Below, one piece after another: positions 44,615-58,349 of a DNA stretch of 64,000 nucleotides. Each line of letters opens with the position of its first letter. Positions within the stretch are counted from its first letter, which is position 1. The DNA lies in NCBI GenBank assembly GCA_949152475.1, contig OX424563.1, positions 16,465,001-16,529,000 of the forward strand, given 5' to 3'. The notes under the pieces were generated by a model. The model did not search any database. It was given only the letters and a program-made list of their open reading frames with translations, and was not told the origin of the DNA. The translations under genes and the position numbers were made by a program. The stretch comes from Terebella lapidaria (Eukaryota > Annelida > Polychaeta > Terebellida > Terebellidae).

Positions 44615-44975
44615 ATAGTTCTTTCCTGGTTTTAATAATTTATTCTCGGGTTTTATATTTTTTACCCAGTTCTAATAATTTTTTCCCAATTCAAATTATT
44701 TATTTAGAGTATTTTGCTGCCTAAATATTGGGAAACCCCAGTCATTTAAATCTGGAAAGAATTATCAAAACTTGGAATAAATTATTTATTCGGAAAAAAA
44801 CTATTCGAACCGGGAATAAAATTATTCAAACCGGGAAACAACTATTCAAACCGGGAATAAATTATAATTATAAACCAAAAAATAATTATTTAAGCCGGAA
44901 AACAACTATTTAAACTGGGAAAGAACTATTTAAATCAGGGAAAAATCTATTTAAACCTGGAAAAAATAGTTTGTT
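44615..44975. repeat. Degenerate ~22-bp minisatellite arranged as an inverted array
   Basis: The right half (about 44735-44970) repeats AACTATTCAAACCGGGAATA-like units seven or more times. The left half (about 44615-44715) holds the complementary type, such as AGTTCTTTCCTGGTTTTAAT. The array is thus a long imperfect palindrome. The open frame across it is a by-product of the repeat. Confidence 0.75.
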
Positions 44976-45366
44976 CCCTGTTTCAATGATTTTTTAAATT
45001 GCTTTAGATTTGGAAAAAAAATAAAGTGGATGGCACTAACAAGCTGCCGAACTGGACCAAGAAAAGACCATGCAAAAACGCATCCCTCTTACAAATCGGT
45101 GTCGATTTTATGCCGATAATTAGTTGAAGCTATATATAATAGTAATGTTGATGAATTTAAGCACTGAAATGTAATGAAAGACATATATAAATGCATTCAT
45201 TTTCAGCGTGCAAAAACAAAAACAATTGGCTATTATCTCTCTGGGCCAAAATGATATCGGTTGAACTTTGTACCGAGGCCGATAAGATCTATTTGAGATA
45301 TTGAACATTATAATCATCCACTCACGCGTGCGGTTTTTATCGCGATGTCATCGGAAATCAGAAAAA

Positions 45367-48300
45367 ATGGCGGCTCTGTCGCGATCAGTCAAAAATAACT
45401 TGAATTTCAAGCTTATATGGATAATATGCCATATTCTTTGTGGACATACAGGTAATTTTCTTCGAAATCCGAGAATCATTATTATCGTGTAATTTTTGCG
45501 CGTGTGTGTGTCATTGTCTCTGACAGGTAGAATGTCACAGTATCGAGTGAGGAAGGGGGGGGGGGGGGGGGTATGTTGGGTGTTGGTCTAAAAGGTGGTC
45601 AGGCCCAGAGCTGAGATATATGGCCTCATTTTCACCTTGATGGATCATATATATTTGGCTTATAAAATAATAGCAAAAATCAAATAGAGTTGAAATCATA
45701 TGACTGTCAACTGAATATCAACAAGAATATTGATCTAATATCAATCTATACAGTCAAATATCTCATACGCTTCATATTACTAGTATACGTTTTTTTTCTC
45801 AAAACACAAGTTAAACTCTGACTATAAGAAACTTCTGTGGTTCGCTAGATTCTTAGATTCACCCTAGGTTATCCAAAACTTTCTGTCAATATCACTTTAG
45901 GTGTATATTGTACTGTATGCAATAAAATGTAATGGAATATTATGCTAGGCTTACGCCTTTTTGAGGTGTTGAAATATGACCTTTTTGAAAAATGAACTGT
46001 TTGCTTGAAACAATATTTTCTGGTTTTGCAAGTGTATTTTAAAATGATATATATTAAACACTTCTTATTTTTTTAACTGATTGGTAGATTTGAATGATAT
46101 CCAGGAAGAGGTTCCGGGGAAGATTCCCACTTTTTGTATAGTTGAAGACATAAATTTAGAATTCTTGTCATTCTTAGGGCACAAAAGTTTTCAATTGTTT
46201 TATGAACTTGTGAAGATCCAATTCCACTAAATTAATGAATCACTCTTACAGTTATGTTCGCCTCTAGCATATTTTTAAGGGGTCTGTAAAAACCCTGAGG
46301 AAGTTGCGCCTCTCTCATTTCAGCTTTTTTTGACATTAGAGCGTTGGGGGCGAAGCCCCCAACCCTCTACATGTCTATGTGCTGACTTTTTCATGGAAGT
46401 TTCATGCCAAACTATCGACGCCCGTTTTGGCAGGTAGACACCTACTCCAAATGAGGATTTCCTTCGTCTTTGACATAAAATCTGTCGAATTGATGGCAAA
46501 CTTTGAATATTCCACAGATGTATAATGCATAAATCGATGTGTTAGGATTGAGAAAATAAAGTAAAATCCTCAAATTATCCAAAAACGTCCAAAATGGCGG
46601 AGCCGATGGAAATTGACGTTCCCAGAATGCAAAGCAAATTTTATTTACGTATTATGGAACACACAATTTTCTGTGCAGCAATACGTGCATGCATACAGCA
46701 TCTTGCGTGTGACATTCTCTGGCGTGATGATGAAGTAAACACGATGATTCGTCTGCGACGCCACGGCTAAATTTACCGTAATTTGACGTATTGTATCACA
46801 TGACAATTAAGGTGTTCCATGCGGGGATTCGAATTTTTATTTTAAACTGGCCTTTCAATTCGCCCAGTAGGCATATATGTATCATGATATCACATGCAGA
46901 TATTTCTCATGGTTTTCAATATTTTTTTTTAAAAATGAAATACCATTTTAGTAGGCGTAGATCTATCTGTTACATTGAGTTCAAAATAAATGTTTACTTA
47001 TTAGGAATATGAATAAAGTAGGCCTATGTTTTTCATCATAATATACTGTCGTGGTGCTGATGATGTGCTCGAGCTCTAATGTCGTCCCCCGCAGTTAGCT
47101 GCATTTTCTTGTTGACTTGGTCGTATTGAATGTTGTACTGTCCTGTCACTTTCCCCGATACACAGCAGTAACACCATTTTTATGATTCCATGCAGCTTAT
47201 AAATACACAATTGTCTGAAAGGGAGTTGTGGACGACGACGACACGTTTTCAAAAGACAACAGACGATCATTTTTGAAGCGTCGGTAGATGCAATTTAGTA
47301 GAATATACTAGTAAGCAATATAATGTAATAAAATATTTTGATACGCCTTTTTTGGACTTTGGTAGTTGACGTTTGAAAATAATGATCACATCCTTCAAAC
47401 TGGCCTATCATACCTATTTTTTGAAAATGAAATATTGTTTGAAAGAATGATTTGCTGTGTGGAATTATAAAATTAAAATGATATGATTAAGCCATTCATC
47501 ATTATTTTACCTGCTTGGTAGATATGAATGGAAATTATCCAGGAAGAGATACTGCGAAAGATCCTTAAAACGACTTATGGTATAGTTGAAAAGTAAAATT
47601 TGGAATTTATCTCATATTCAAAGCATAAGAGTGTTGCCATGTTGTGTTGATCTTATGAAGTTCGTATTCCATGGAATTAATGAATTAAGCTGCTTTATCT
47701 GCCTCCAACATATTCGAGGTGTTTGTAAAAACCATGAGGAAACTGGCACGCTTCTCTTATATCATCTTTTCGAGTTGGGTCATATTGAATGTCGCACTAG
47801 TTTCGTCACTTTTCGGTACACCATAGTAACACCATTTTGATGGTTCCGGGCTTCCGGCTTGCGTCAAAGGCGTTGTCAAAAGATTATAGTGATGAATAAT
47901 AGTAGGAATGTTATGAAATATTGAGATACACACAAAATGTTGAATATGTGTGAACCGTGGTACAAGAGTATAATAGTATATTTGAAAGTGAAAATTTACG
48001 GTTGCAGTTTTGAGTCAATGGACCGAGAATGATGACGTCACGAAAGTGGCGTGTGGTTGGGAGGGTGTGCAGCCAGCAGAAGTAACAGCACCTGCCGATC
48101 TGTTCTCCCCCCGCTATCCCAACGGCACATACATGCTCAATGAGGAATGCACTTGGCAAGTCACTGCTCCAAAGGGAACGGTAAATATACACGCGTGCGT
48201 GATCAATTAGGTGCTTTTTCCAATCAAATTTAGTTCAGTTATATAAAACGTTTCGTAAGTACACATCATACATGTATACTCCTACTAGTAGGCCATATAG

Positions 48301-51300
48301 CCTTTTTTGCAACAAATAGGATTTGCATGTAAACTTTTTTTTGCAAAGATTTTATGTACTTGTATTGCAATCCCTAAAGACTGCCATAACCATGCTTTTA
48401 TGGGTTTAAAAAATTATCATGTAGTTATATATATTATATATTCAAATGAATAACGAGCGTTATGCTAAGCACAGAAACTCCACGAACGTTCTTTTTTGTG
48501 GGTTTCTCCATAATTGTATAATTGAGAAACCCCCAAATGCAGTTCTAATGGCTGATAAATTTAATCCATAAAGGTGTTGAAACTGACGTTTAGCGTGTTT
48601 GATCTCGAGCCGACCTTCGAGTGTGTGTACGCGTTTGTGGAGGTGTATGACGCGGATGCTATGTTGGGGTGGACCCTGATCAGCAAGTTCTGCGGCCAAA
48701 CTGTCCCTGAGCCCACATACACCAGCACTCACAACCTGTACCTCAGGTTCTCCAGCCTCGCTCAGGGCGAGGGTTTGGGCTTCACAGCGGCTGTCGCCGT
48801 GATAGACATCACCTGTGAGTGACTTCAATACCACATAGTGTAGCCTATTTTTGCACTCGTGACTGCTATAATCATAATTATTGCACGTCTCTGTTTTCAT
48901 GACGTCACAATTCGTTCGCCCTCTAGCGGTAGCGTGCAGTAACTCTCGACCGGCAGTGTTACACTGGCCACAGGGCGGGTTCGTGTCCCCAGACTGGCCG
49001 AGTGGGTACCCCACTGACGTCACGTGTAGCTGGCGTATCGATGGCAACCAGGTAAAACCAATATGAGTGTAATCCAAAGGCTGTATAGTGCTAATCAATG
49101 GACACTAATATGCCTCACGAACGGTTTCAGTGTTCAAAATTCATGTGCTACTATAGAGTATTGGAACTACAAAGAAACTAACATGACAGCAGTTAAAGTA
49201 AAAGACACAAACACTTGATCTCCCACAGGACTTGCGGCTGGAGTTCGTAGAGTGGCTACTCCGGCCACCTGACGATCATGAGTGTCTGGACTCCGTGGCC
49301 CTGTATGACGGTCCGAGCCCCTCCTCCCCACGCCTGGGCCTGACCTGTGGGGACCTGGCCCCCAACCCCACCGGCAAGTCCGGAGACTCCCTTCTCATCG
49401 AGTTCAGGGCGCTTGACTTGTTCGAGGAGTTTCACGGGAGGTTCCACGCCAAGTTCAACAGTGTCAACTTGACGGGTAAAAGTCCTTCCTCAACTGTCAC
49501 TGCCTCAATATTGACACTATCTGAGTAATGCAACATGCAGATTTGTTAATATTACATGTATGACATGTCCCCCTGATAAATATAGTTTTGAATTGCCTGA
49601 TACAGAGGAAGCAATAAGCGGGACTGTGAACATTGACTGGAGTCCGGGCTTCATCAAGTCCCCGATGTTACAGTCTTCCGACTGCCGTTGGAGATTCGAT
49701 GCTCCTGAGGGGATGGTTGGCAACAATTTGACTACTTGTTTCAAGATACACATTGATGAATATAGCTGTAAATACATTGCTTTGAGACATTATATTAACA
49801 CCATACTCTTCTGCAGGTGATCCGGTTTGAGATCGAGTACTTTAACCTGCCAGTGTGTTCAAACTGTGGCTGTGCGAGCCTCACGATATACAACGGGGAG
49901 TTATTCGACCCCCAAGATATGATCGGGATGTATTGTGGGACCGGTTGGGACGGGCAGTTTGTACAGTCGGGCGGTAACACGGCCGGCGCCCACTTCACTA
50001 ACTACAAACTGGAGGAGAACCAGGGATTCTCCATCAAGTTCACTTTCTTCGACTTCTCAGGTATGTAAGTAGTGGGGAGGGCACTTTGAAGCAGGAGATT
50101 TGAAACGATACAGCATACATGTAATCTAAAATTCTTGACAATTTATCCGATTATGCAGGGTGGAATTCGCTTCTATGGCAAATAAATCTAAATTGAAAAC
50201 ACAAACGACTCAACTAATTAATACACTCCTATTGTTTTGTGTAGTACAAGCCTGTGGTTCACAGCGGCCCATTTCACTGGATCACGAGTACGGGATCATT
50301 GCCTCGCCTGACTACGAGAGGGGCCGATATCCCAACAACGCCTTCTGTGACTGGCAGGTCCGGGCCGATACTGGGCAGGTAAGACCGGGACATGTATGTC
50401 ATCGTGCTTGAATCGATTTTTGGAAGCACGTGCTAACAAGCTAACAAAGATGACCAAAGTTACAATTCAATACCAAAAGTGTGCCCGACTAGAGGCAGGA
50501 TAACCAATGGATTCACTAATTTTCTTATGGTCATTGCACCAATTTTAGCTAAATCATCTGAATTGCATACCACACCCCACGTTTACCAGGTGGTAGAGGT
50601 ACACTTTCTGACCCTATCCCTGGAGCCATGTCCCGCCTGTATGTGTGACATCCTCTACACATACAACGGAGCCGAGCCAGCAGAGGAGAACATTGTACAT
50701 GAGAGCTGTGACTACAGGTCAGCCACATGAACTCGAATTCTGCAACTGATTTATAACAGCATTCTACTAATTATGCAGTTTAAATATTTTCAAAAAGAAT
50801 CAATTCTCAAAAATGATGAACCTACTGTAAATTTTCCTCTTTCGGTATGTATGGTTCAAATATGATACAATTTAAGGTGCACAGGGTGGAGTTCCTACCT
50901 TTTGAGTTTGCTGTAATATCAAATCTTCCGTGTTCATGAATTCATAATTTGGCGAATCATCGATTCTTAATCAGTTAGTCGAGTTTATTTCGTTTGAATG
51001 ACTGGGGATAATACGTTGAAACTGTCCATCCATCTAAGACGCCTGACGTCAGTGCACATATACAACAGTCCAGCAATTAGTGCATATATTCCACAGGCCG
51101 ACCCTGTTTCTGACATCACTCCCGGGCATGTACCTCAGGTTCCTCACCAACGAGGACATCGCTTTCCCGGGCTTTAAGTTAGAGTATGAGATCAAAAACC
51201 TGTCAGGTAATGTGTTCAAACCGTCCGGTGAATATATAGCTGAGCTTGGGAATAGTTTTCTCTACAGCTATGTAGTGAATTGAAATAGATTTTCAGCTCG

Positions 51301-53966
51301 GTTTCAGGTTATGGCTTCATTGTAATTTACGAAGTCTTACGCATACATGCAATATACAATTATATGTTCGTGTATATGAATATAATTATTATCGATGGAC
51401 ATCTGAATGTTCTTAAACTGTTAATTGCGATTTCCTGCTATTTCAGACGTGGCTTGTGGTCTGTCTCAGCCCGCTGAGATCTCCCTGCAGCCTGGGGATA
51501 TATTCTCCCCGGGGTATGAGCAGGAAATGTACCCTCTAGATATCACATGTCAATGGAAGCTTAGCACTGTCTACGAAAAGGTAGCATATTTTTTTCTTGC
51601 AATTTCATATATTGTCAACACCACGAGAAGTACAAGATTACAGATAATGAAATTTGACGAAAACTTATCGTTTTCAAGACACTTTATTCGTGATCATATC
51701 CATAATGGTCTTTCAGAATATTCGTCTGATGTTCGAGAGATTCGACATAGAGTATGACATCCCAAACAGATGTTTGTTCGACAAGCTGATCATTTACGAC
51801 GGTGATTCAACAGATTCCAAGACTTTAGGTATATACTGTGGAAGCGAGGCCCCAGATCACGTGACCAGCTCCCAGCGAAACCTACTGGTCGAGTTTTACA
51901 GTAATGAACACATCACTGGCGTTGGCTTTCATCTCCGTTATGAACACGTCGGTTAGTGATGAGAACTTTGGAGGTGCATCTGAAATACATACATGTACTT
52001 TTCAACTGGACTATCTGTCCGGTAATATATTATTTTGCACAATTTGTTATTGTTCGTCAAAGTTTTCAGTGCACATTCTATATTTATTCTTTAACACAGA
52101 CGCCGTGACGTCAAGCAGTCTTGATTATATTATACCCACGGTCATCTGTAGCGTGATAGTGGCTGCTGTCCTTGCTGTCGCGCTGTTTGTGTACTGCAGG
52201 CGTACTAAGAAGTACAAACAGGTATAAAATGTGTACACTGGTCTGACATACTGTCTGTAGTGCAAACCAAGACACTTTTTACCTTGTCAGTCATTGTATT
52301 AAATGATGACCATATCAATGTAACTTCTGGCGACGTCATGCTATTTGATCCAATATTGGAAGACTACATTATGTTCAGTTTACACCTGTCCATCAAATGA
52401 GACAAATTCCACTGGGCAAATGGTGCCTTATCATTTAAACCGCTTTGAGTGCTTGTCAAATGTGCTCAGGGATTTGACAGGAAACATATAGTAATCAAAT
52501 GTGACTTCGGTTATGTGAACGATATCATGATCTACTCTGGGGAAAGAAAATGACATTCTGGTAAATGTTATCCAATTATTTTTCATTGAAACTTCTAACA
52601 TTTTATCATGATAATTATGACGAAACATTAGATCTACTTGTATACAGTGAAGTTGCTTTGGTTAATAGAAATTCCATCTTGTTTTAATTCTCAAGTGCCG
52701 TCGGAAACGTTCAGAGCCCAGTAGACCACCCCTGCGACTGGATGCTGTGATGATCAGACCTCGTTCTGCTAGAGACTCCACCGGCCAGGCCAACACTGCC
52801 GTCACTGAGTCACAGCCTGTGCAGTATCGCCAGAGTCGAGGCAGACGACAGGGCAATAGACGAACCGGTCAGTGTTGTTTCCTTTGAACAAAAAATCAAA
52901 TGATCAGGTTTTGATACATTGATTGTATTGACTTCATGTGGTATCAGTTGACGTCTTTTGATATTAATAAAAAAAATTCTTCTGTCCATACATTGACTTT
53001 ACAGATGCTCCGAGATCGAGGGAAAGTATCCCTTCCTTCACCGGTGGCATGGTTCAGCCTCCAAGTTATCACAACATCGACGACTTCCCGCAGGCACAGA
53101 ACTCTGCTCTGTTGAACAATCTACCCCCGCCTACGTATCAAGAGGCTCTGGGACACCGGTTGTTCAGCGACGGCCAGCTACAGCTGCAGGAGACGTCCTT
53201 CACTGGCTCTCGCGGTCGAACGAGCCACGAGAATGACCTCAACATGACTCGACTTACGGAGGACCCGACAGTGATACTCTCTTGGAGCATGGACGAGTCT
53301 CAAATACTTGGCGAGCTGGATCGTACGGTCATGTCAACTCAACTCAATCAGCGTGGAAGGGGAGACAACCAGTCACAGAACATTGTGCTCAACGAAACCG
53401 CCAACAACGAAACAGCAGCCAACCTCAACCGCTCGGTCATGTCCTCGAGTACTGTCGGAATGAATCACACGAGAAGTCGGGCAGCTACCAGAGAACAGGT
53501 GGACAAGGTGGGGAGTTTGGAAGTGCTGTCAGGATCAACTGACGAAGAGGCAAACACATCGCTTAGTAGAAGAAAACTGCTTCGACTTCAACACAGTAGC
53601 GTGGATCAGCTGGATAAAATCCCGCCTTTTGCGGAGGACTACGCCACGACTTCATCCAGTATACTGCGTAGAAAGCCCAGAGGTAATCCTGGAGCAACAG
53701 CATCATTGCCTGCGAAGAGACTATCCAGGTCCTATGACAACATAGCTTTCACGAAGACGGAGCTATGGGATGTATGTGAGGAGGAGACTTCAGCGGCTGA
53801 GCCAAAGCCTGGTCAGTCCACGTATGCAGAGCCGTCAGCAGCCACGCTACAGCGCCATCGACGCTCGAAAAGCGAGAGCGACTTCCCCACCGCATTGTCC
53901 GTGCCGGGAGCGTCCGTGGAGGGCTGTGAAAGGGGGCGGGCGGGCTCGAGGGAGTCCTGTGTCTGA
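45367..53966 (+). CDS. Type I membrane protein: signal peptide, five CUB domains, TM, PPxY-containing tail
   Basis: Exons: 45367-45451, 48008-48180, 48574-48814, 48927-49051, 49229-49475, 49606-49715, 49817-50060, 50245-50378, 50590-50717, 51097-51206, 51447-51580, 51717-51951, 52100-52221, 52696-52867, 53005-53966 (3222 nt, 1073 aa; phases all compatible). Exon 1 encodes a signal peptide (FKLIWIICHILCG); its ATG is in an AAAATGGCGGC context. Five CUB domains follow, each opening with an SPxxP-like turn and CxW (LFSPRYPNG/CTWQV, GFVSPDWPSGYP/CSWRI, GFIKSP/CRWRF, GIIASPDYERGRYP/CDWQV, DIFSPGYEQEMYP/CQWKL). The transmembrane helix is IIPTVICSVIVAAVLAVALF. The ~380-aa Ser/Arg-rich tail carries PPSY and LPPPTYQEAL (WW-domain ligands) and ends ESCV. 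Adhesion or receptor function is inferred; I recognise no specific orthologue. Confidence 0.85.
45925..46370 (+). repeat. Dispersed repeat, first copy, in CUB-gene intron 1
   Basis: Shares ordered blocks with 47310-47880: TGGTAGATTTGAATG, ATCCAGGAAGAG, GTATAGTTGAA, AATTAATGAAT and TGTAAAAACCCTGAGGAA. Ends near a 9-bp perfect hairpin GTTGGGGGC-gaa-GCCCCCAAC (46343-46363). No ORF. Confidence 0.6.
47310..47880 (+). repeat. Dispersed repeat, second copy, in CUB-gene intron 1
   Basis: Diverged match to 45925-46330, extended by GTCATATTGAATGTCGCACT and CAGTAACACCATTTTGATGG-like words. These last also occur at 47115-47195 (CGTATTGAATGTTGTACT, CAGTAACACCATTTTTATG), so a third partial copy lies between. 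Family unknown. Confidence 0.55.
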
Positions 53967-55452
53967 CCCAGCTGAGGTTTTGTCATGTCTATGTTCTTGG
54001 GTCCCCTGCACAGCTGAATTTTTTTATCAGATGGAAAAAGAGTTCGTTTTTTTGACAGTTTGCAGTATTATGAAGGACGGTAGATGCAAGGTGACTATGA
54101 CGTTTTTGTCCATTGCCGCTGGAATATAAAATAGTGTTGGTCAACATGCTAATGGAAGCGTATACATGCATGTTTATGTGAAGAACAACTTTGTCTGTAG
54201 CTCATTGTGCGTGACTGTTTTGATTGATTACTTCAGTTAATTTTTGTTGTTGTTTTTTTTATTAATTTTATAAGGTGTTACTGGGTATATGTTAATTATC
54301 ATTAATTAAAATTATAAATATTCGAACATTTTGATAGATCAGTGTTATGTTTTGTTGACACTCGAAAGCTATTTGCTCACAACGAAAGATCTCATCAGTC
54401 TTCACAAGATTCTCGCGGATGTTATCGTAGAAATACCACATCTATCACGGTTCTTTGTATGTAAATACACGTTAGTTACTATGGGCCTGTACGTGTATGC
54501 CAACGATTGCATTCTGCATGGATTGTACATGTGTATGTTTTATATGATTTATATACTGGTATGTTATAGTGTTACATGTATTTGTTACATGTATTTGTTA
54601 TTTTTGTACATACTCTGTTATTATGTTTGAGAGAGATTATAAAATTGTCCACACTTTGAAGAAATGTGTTTGTTGAAACTTGATATGTAAACCATTTTAG
54701 GTATTCGGCAAACAAAAATTAAAATGCATGGTGAAAAACGTTTTTCAATACCCATCAAAACATACTGACTAGTCAACCAGTTGTGCCGGTTATGGAATAT
54801 AGATATAAATATATATTTTTTTATCTTGAGTACATAATCATGCATGCAGATCTCGTTTTGCACTGGATCGCCTCTCGCTTATAAATGTGGATGACAGCGT
54901 GCCGCCATGATGCCAAAGTATGATTCAAAGACATGTCATCACGGTCCTTGAGTAGCATAATGTACGTGGCGGCCGTCGACTAGACTGTTTTAGATGTGAA
55001 AACAGCTCGAAATTTACCTATCGCCGTAAGTTGGAAGCGGTCCAATCAATGCAGCTACGGAGAGCCGAGCCGTATGCAAAAATTAGCTCGCTGGATGGAG
55101 GATACCATTATTGTTGTCAATGAATTATGACACACCTGAGACAGTTGACATAACTAGGAACGGGCTCGATTGACTACGGGAGGTGCTTTTCTTTGGATAT
55201 TCCAGGTTCACATTATCTTACGCAGGTTTGTATTAACCTAGAGAAATATTAGTCGATGCACTTCGACGTATGTAGCCCTATATATTTATAACGTATTAAG
55301 TGTCAACGTTAATTATTAAACTAAACAGTGAAGGGCGTTGTCCAAATAACCAAGCGACTAATATTGTTTCGCATAAGTCTGGCATTCAGATAATATTATA
55401 TGCACCTCAAATGTGTTTTTTTTCTCCCTGTTATAAATGGGCTGCGATGGCA

Positions 55453-55518
55453 TATATTGCGTTTGAAACAACCATGTACGTGTTATATATTGCGTTTGAA
55501 ACAACCATGTACGTGTTA
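55453..55518 (+). repeat. Tandem duplication, 2 x 33 bp
   Basis: TATATTGCGTTTGAAACAAC starts at 55453 and again at 55486 and the units look identical, so the duplication is recent. Confidence 0.85.
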
Positions 55519-58263
55519 TATAATTATGGCTTTATCAATCTGGTCGCGTCAACACAAAAAGACGAATCATATAGTTTCATTCTAAAAAATATAATATACA
55601 TTTTAAGAAAATGCGTTGAGGAATAGCTATATTTATATTTCATTTAGAAATCGAAAAAAAAGTCATTATTAGCATAATGACACTAATAACAGTAACAAAA
55701 GTATGTATTGGTTATACTGGGTGCCATTATAGTGGTGTAATCATTAAGAATCCTTGAATCTTCACCGATAATGGGAATCATGAGGAAATGTCGAAATACA
55801 TCTGCATGGCCTCACACATAATGTACGAGTCTATTTATTATTAGTTTGCAAGATCGGTTCCTTGTCTTTTTGCTATGATACACCTGTTGTTTGTCCACTT
55901 ACGTGTTGTTATATCATGTACGATACCCGAAGGAATATATGTATCATTGCCACGGCAACAAATATAGCAATCTAAGATATAATATTCAATATACATGTAG
56001 TAAACTTGATAAGACGGGTGATATAATAAAGAAAGTCATTATAGCTAACACGATTAGGCTACTATTTTGTAAATGAATTTATGCTCGCATTCTGTCGATT
56101 AATGTTTGAGGTTCTGATTGTTTAACCAATGCACGTGTTATTGTGAATTTAACATATTCACTAATTAATACATATTTAGGCCGATACCTGACGAATATTG
56201 ATCAGAATGCAGCTATGCTTGTAAAGTATAAGCGTCAAAGGATTCCCAAGTTAGATACAGTAAGGCGTATGTATGTGTTGGTTTACACGCCTTAATGAAC
56301 AGAGGAAAATAAACTGTACTCGTATATCGACAACCTGGGCGTGGCTTAAATGAACATGTGTCACCACACAAATGTGGTGTTGATGCTGTGCTATGATTAT
56401 GAAGTCATGCGGAATACGGTACTCAATCGTGTATACTGTTTTGGATTTATATTATACTCTGGAATGTCGATACTGATGTTAAACCAACAAATATTTTTTT
56501 TAGAAATTGTGTAAATGAGTAAATGTTACATGTATTTTCATATTATCATATTCACCCTGTTCTGTACAATCTTATACTGGTGTGTGCACAAACCACATCT
56601 AATGTCTTGGCCTAATTTCGCATTGAAACTATTGGCCATATTTATCCTTATTTACCCCAGCATCACCCTGAATCAGCGGTTTTGTCTAGGTTGTGGGGCA
56701 TGTACGTACCGTTCTGCCACAGAGGGCACGAGATTTAGAGTTATTTCACTGAAGGGTGAGGCGGGGTAAAGTCTAGTTGAGTTTGGAGAGGGGGGGGGGG
56801 GGGTCCAAGGGTCTGGAGTTCTATAAGAGGTCTCCAACGGTGTCTACATGATACATCTTCGTTCGCGTGCGGACACCTTTTATTTAGCTATAGGCATACT
56901 CTAGGCATTTTCTCTCATGAATCCTCCATATAGCAACATTGCCTCGATATGCCTAGATACTCCTGTGCTCCATAACTGTTATTTGTGGTGTTTGTTCACC
57001 ATCCATTGACAAACATAATATGAATAAATCATATGCATGTAATGCCTGAGGCCGTTTAGGTTAGTCATGTGTGTTTTTGCGATATCTCTGGCTTTCCATA
57101 GAACATATACGTCATCAGTTGATGAGAAAGGAAAGTTTTCGACAGGCGTAAGTTAACGGACCGTAATTAACCGCAGAGTTTCCGGCGACCGATTGTTCAA
57201 CGTGCGCTGTCAAACGCTCTAACATACCACAGTCATGTACCATTAGTCAACAGTGATAATTGGCCGGCACAGATATTTCATCAAGGACAATAATTCATCA
57301 CATGAAACAATTTAATAAGTGGTCTTTGCATTTTTGATGAAATATAATTATGTTCGCAGACCAACACTGGTATAGTACATCTATACAGCCAACAGACAAA
57401 GACCCTAGAATAACAATTATGATCTAATACAGTATAACTCTATGATGATGCGCAATTACACGAGGCATATATTGGCGGAATGATTGTGCACAGGTATTAT
57501 CCAAATACTTCATTAATAGATTTTACTATGCATAGTCATACAAAACTACACGATGTATATGATTTGGCTGTTTCGCCCAAACACGAGTAACAATACACAT
57601 AAAGTATTAATACTGAAACTACTAAAGTATCACCCTGCATGAGGCCACATGTCCAGCTATGGGTGTTAGACCCATGCATGTATATCAAGTCCATTCTATA
57701 ATATAAACAATTTTACGAACTGTCCTTTTCTTATTTCGGTTTCGCGATAAATCGATTTCAGCTAAACTTATGACTTTGTTGGTTTAGATCAGGCCACAAA
57801 ACTTCAAGTCCGCCATCAAAAGACCTTTTAGAGACGATGTACACGCTTAGCTGTGAAGACAAGGAAGTCCGGCGCTGTTTGGTCTTTCAGATAGATTGTC
57901 ACTCATGTTGATCGGTTGTGTAGACACTTGAGAGTTACCGCTAACTTTTTGGGCCCAAAGCCAAATACACGTAACAACAAGACGATCTCACGACACGGAA
58001 GTTGTGATTAAGGTACCAGCATGAGCAATAATATGAAAAAAAAATATGCGTGGAAAATGCACAGCAAAGAGACACGACTTCATGGCTCTGAAAACATTTG
58101 ATCTTGACGATAACTGTATGTAGCTATAATACAGTAAAATTGTATTGGAGTTTTATTGACTTTTGGACATTCAAAAATATCAGCACACGTGATAAATTGA
58201 ATCGAGTGTTGACATAATATGACTAGTTGTATCGGCATGCCCATTAGTCACGTCCCAGATCTT

Positions 58264-58349
58264 GATTGGTTGTTGAAGAAATTAACGATTCTGATTGGTT
58301 GCTTCAGAAATTGATTTTCCTGATTGGTTACTACAGAAACTGATTAGTT
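58264..58349 (-). promoter_or_regulatory. Phased array of inverted CCAAT boxes
   Basis: GATTGGTT (reverse complement AACCAATC) occurs at 58264, 58293 and 58322, each 29 bp apart, with a degenerate GATTAGTT at 58342. The spacers are also related (TTGNNNAAGAAATT, TTCAGAAATTGA), so it is a short degenerate tandem repeat. NF-Y-type binding is a guess; it lies 1.7 kb upstream of the DM13 signal-peptide exon. Confidence 0.4.

Noticed and set aside
44728..44913. 61-aa repetitive open frame
   Set aside because: Produced by the 22-bp minisatellite; no start context or domain.
54331..54630. 99-aa hydrophobic open frame after the CUB gene
   Set aside because: AT-rich DNA with TACATGTATT repeats; composition explains the hydrophobicity; no splice or domain support.
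56515..56769. 84-aa open frame with a hydrophobic N terminus and CGAC motif
   Set aside because: No homology recognised and no neighbouring exons in phase; probably chance in intergenic DNA.
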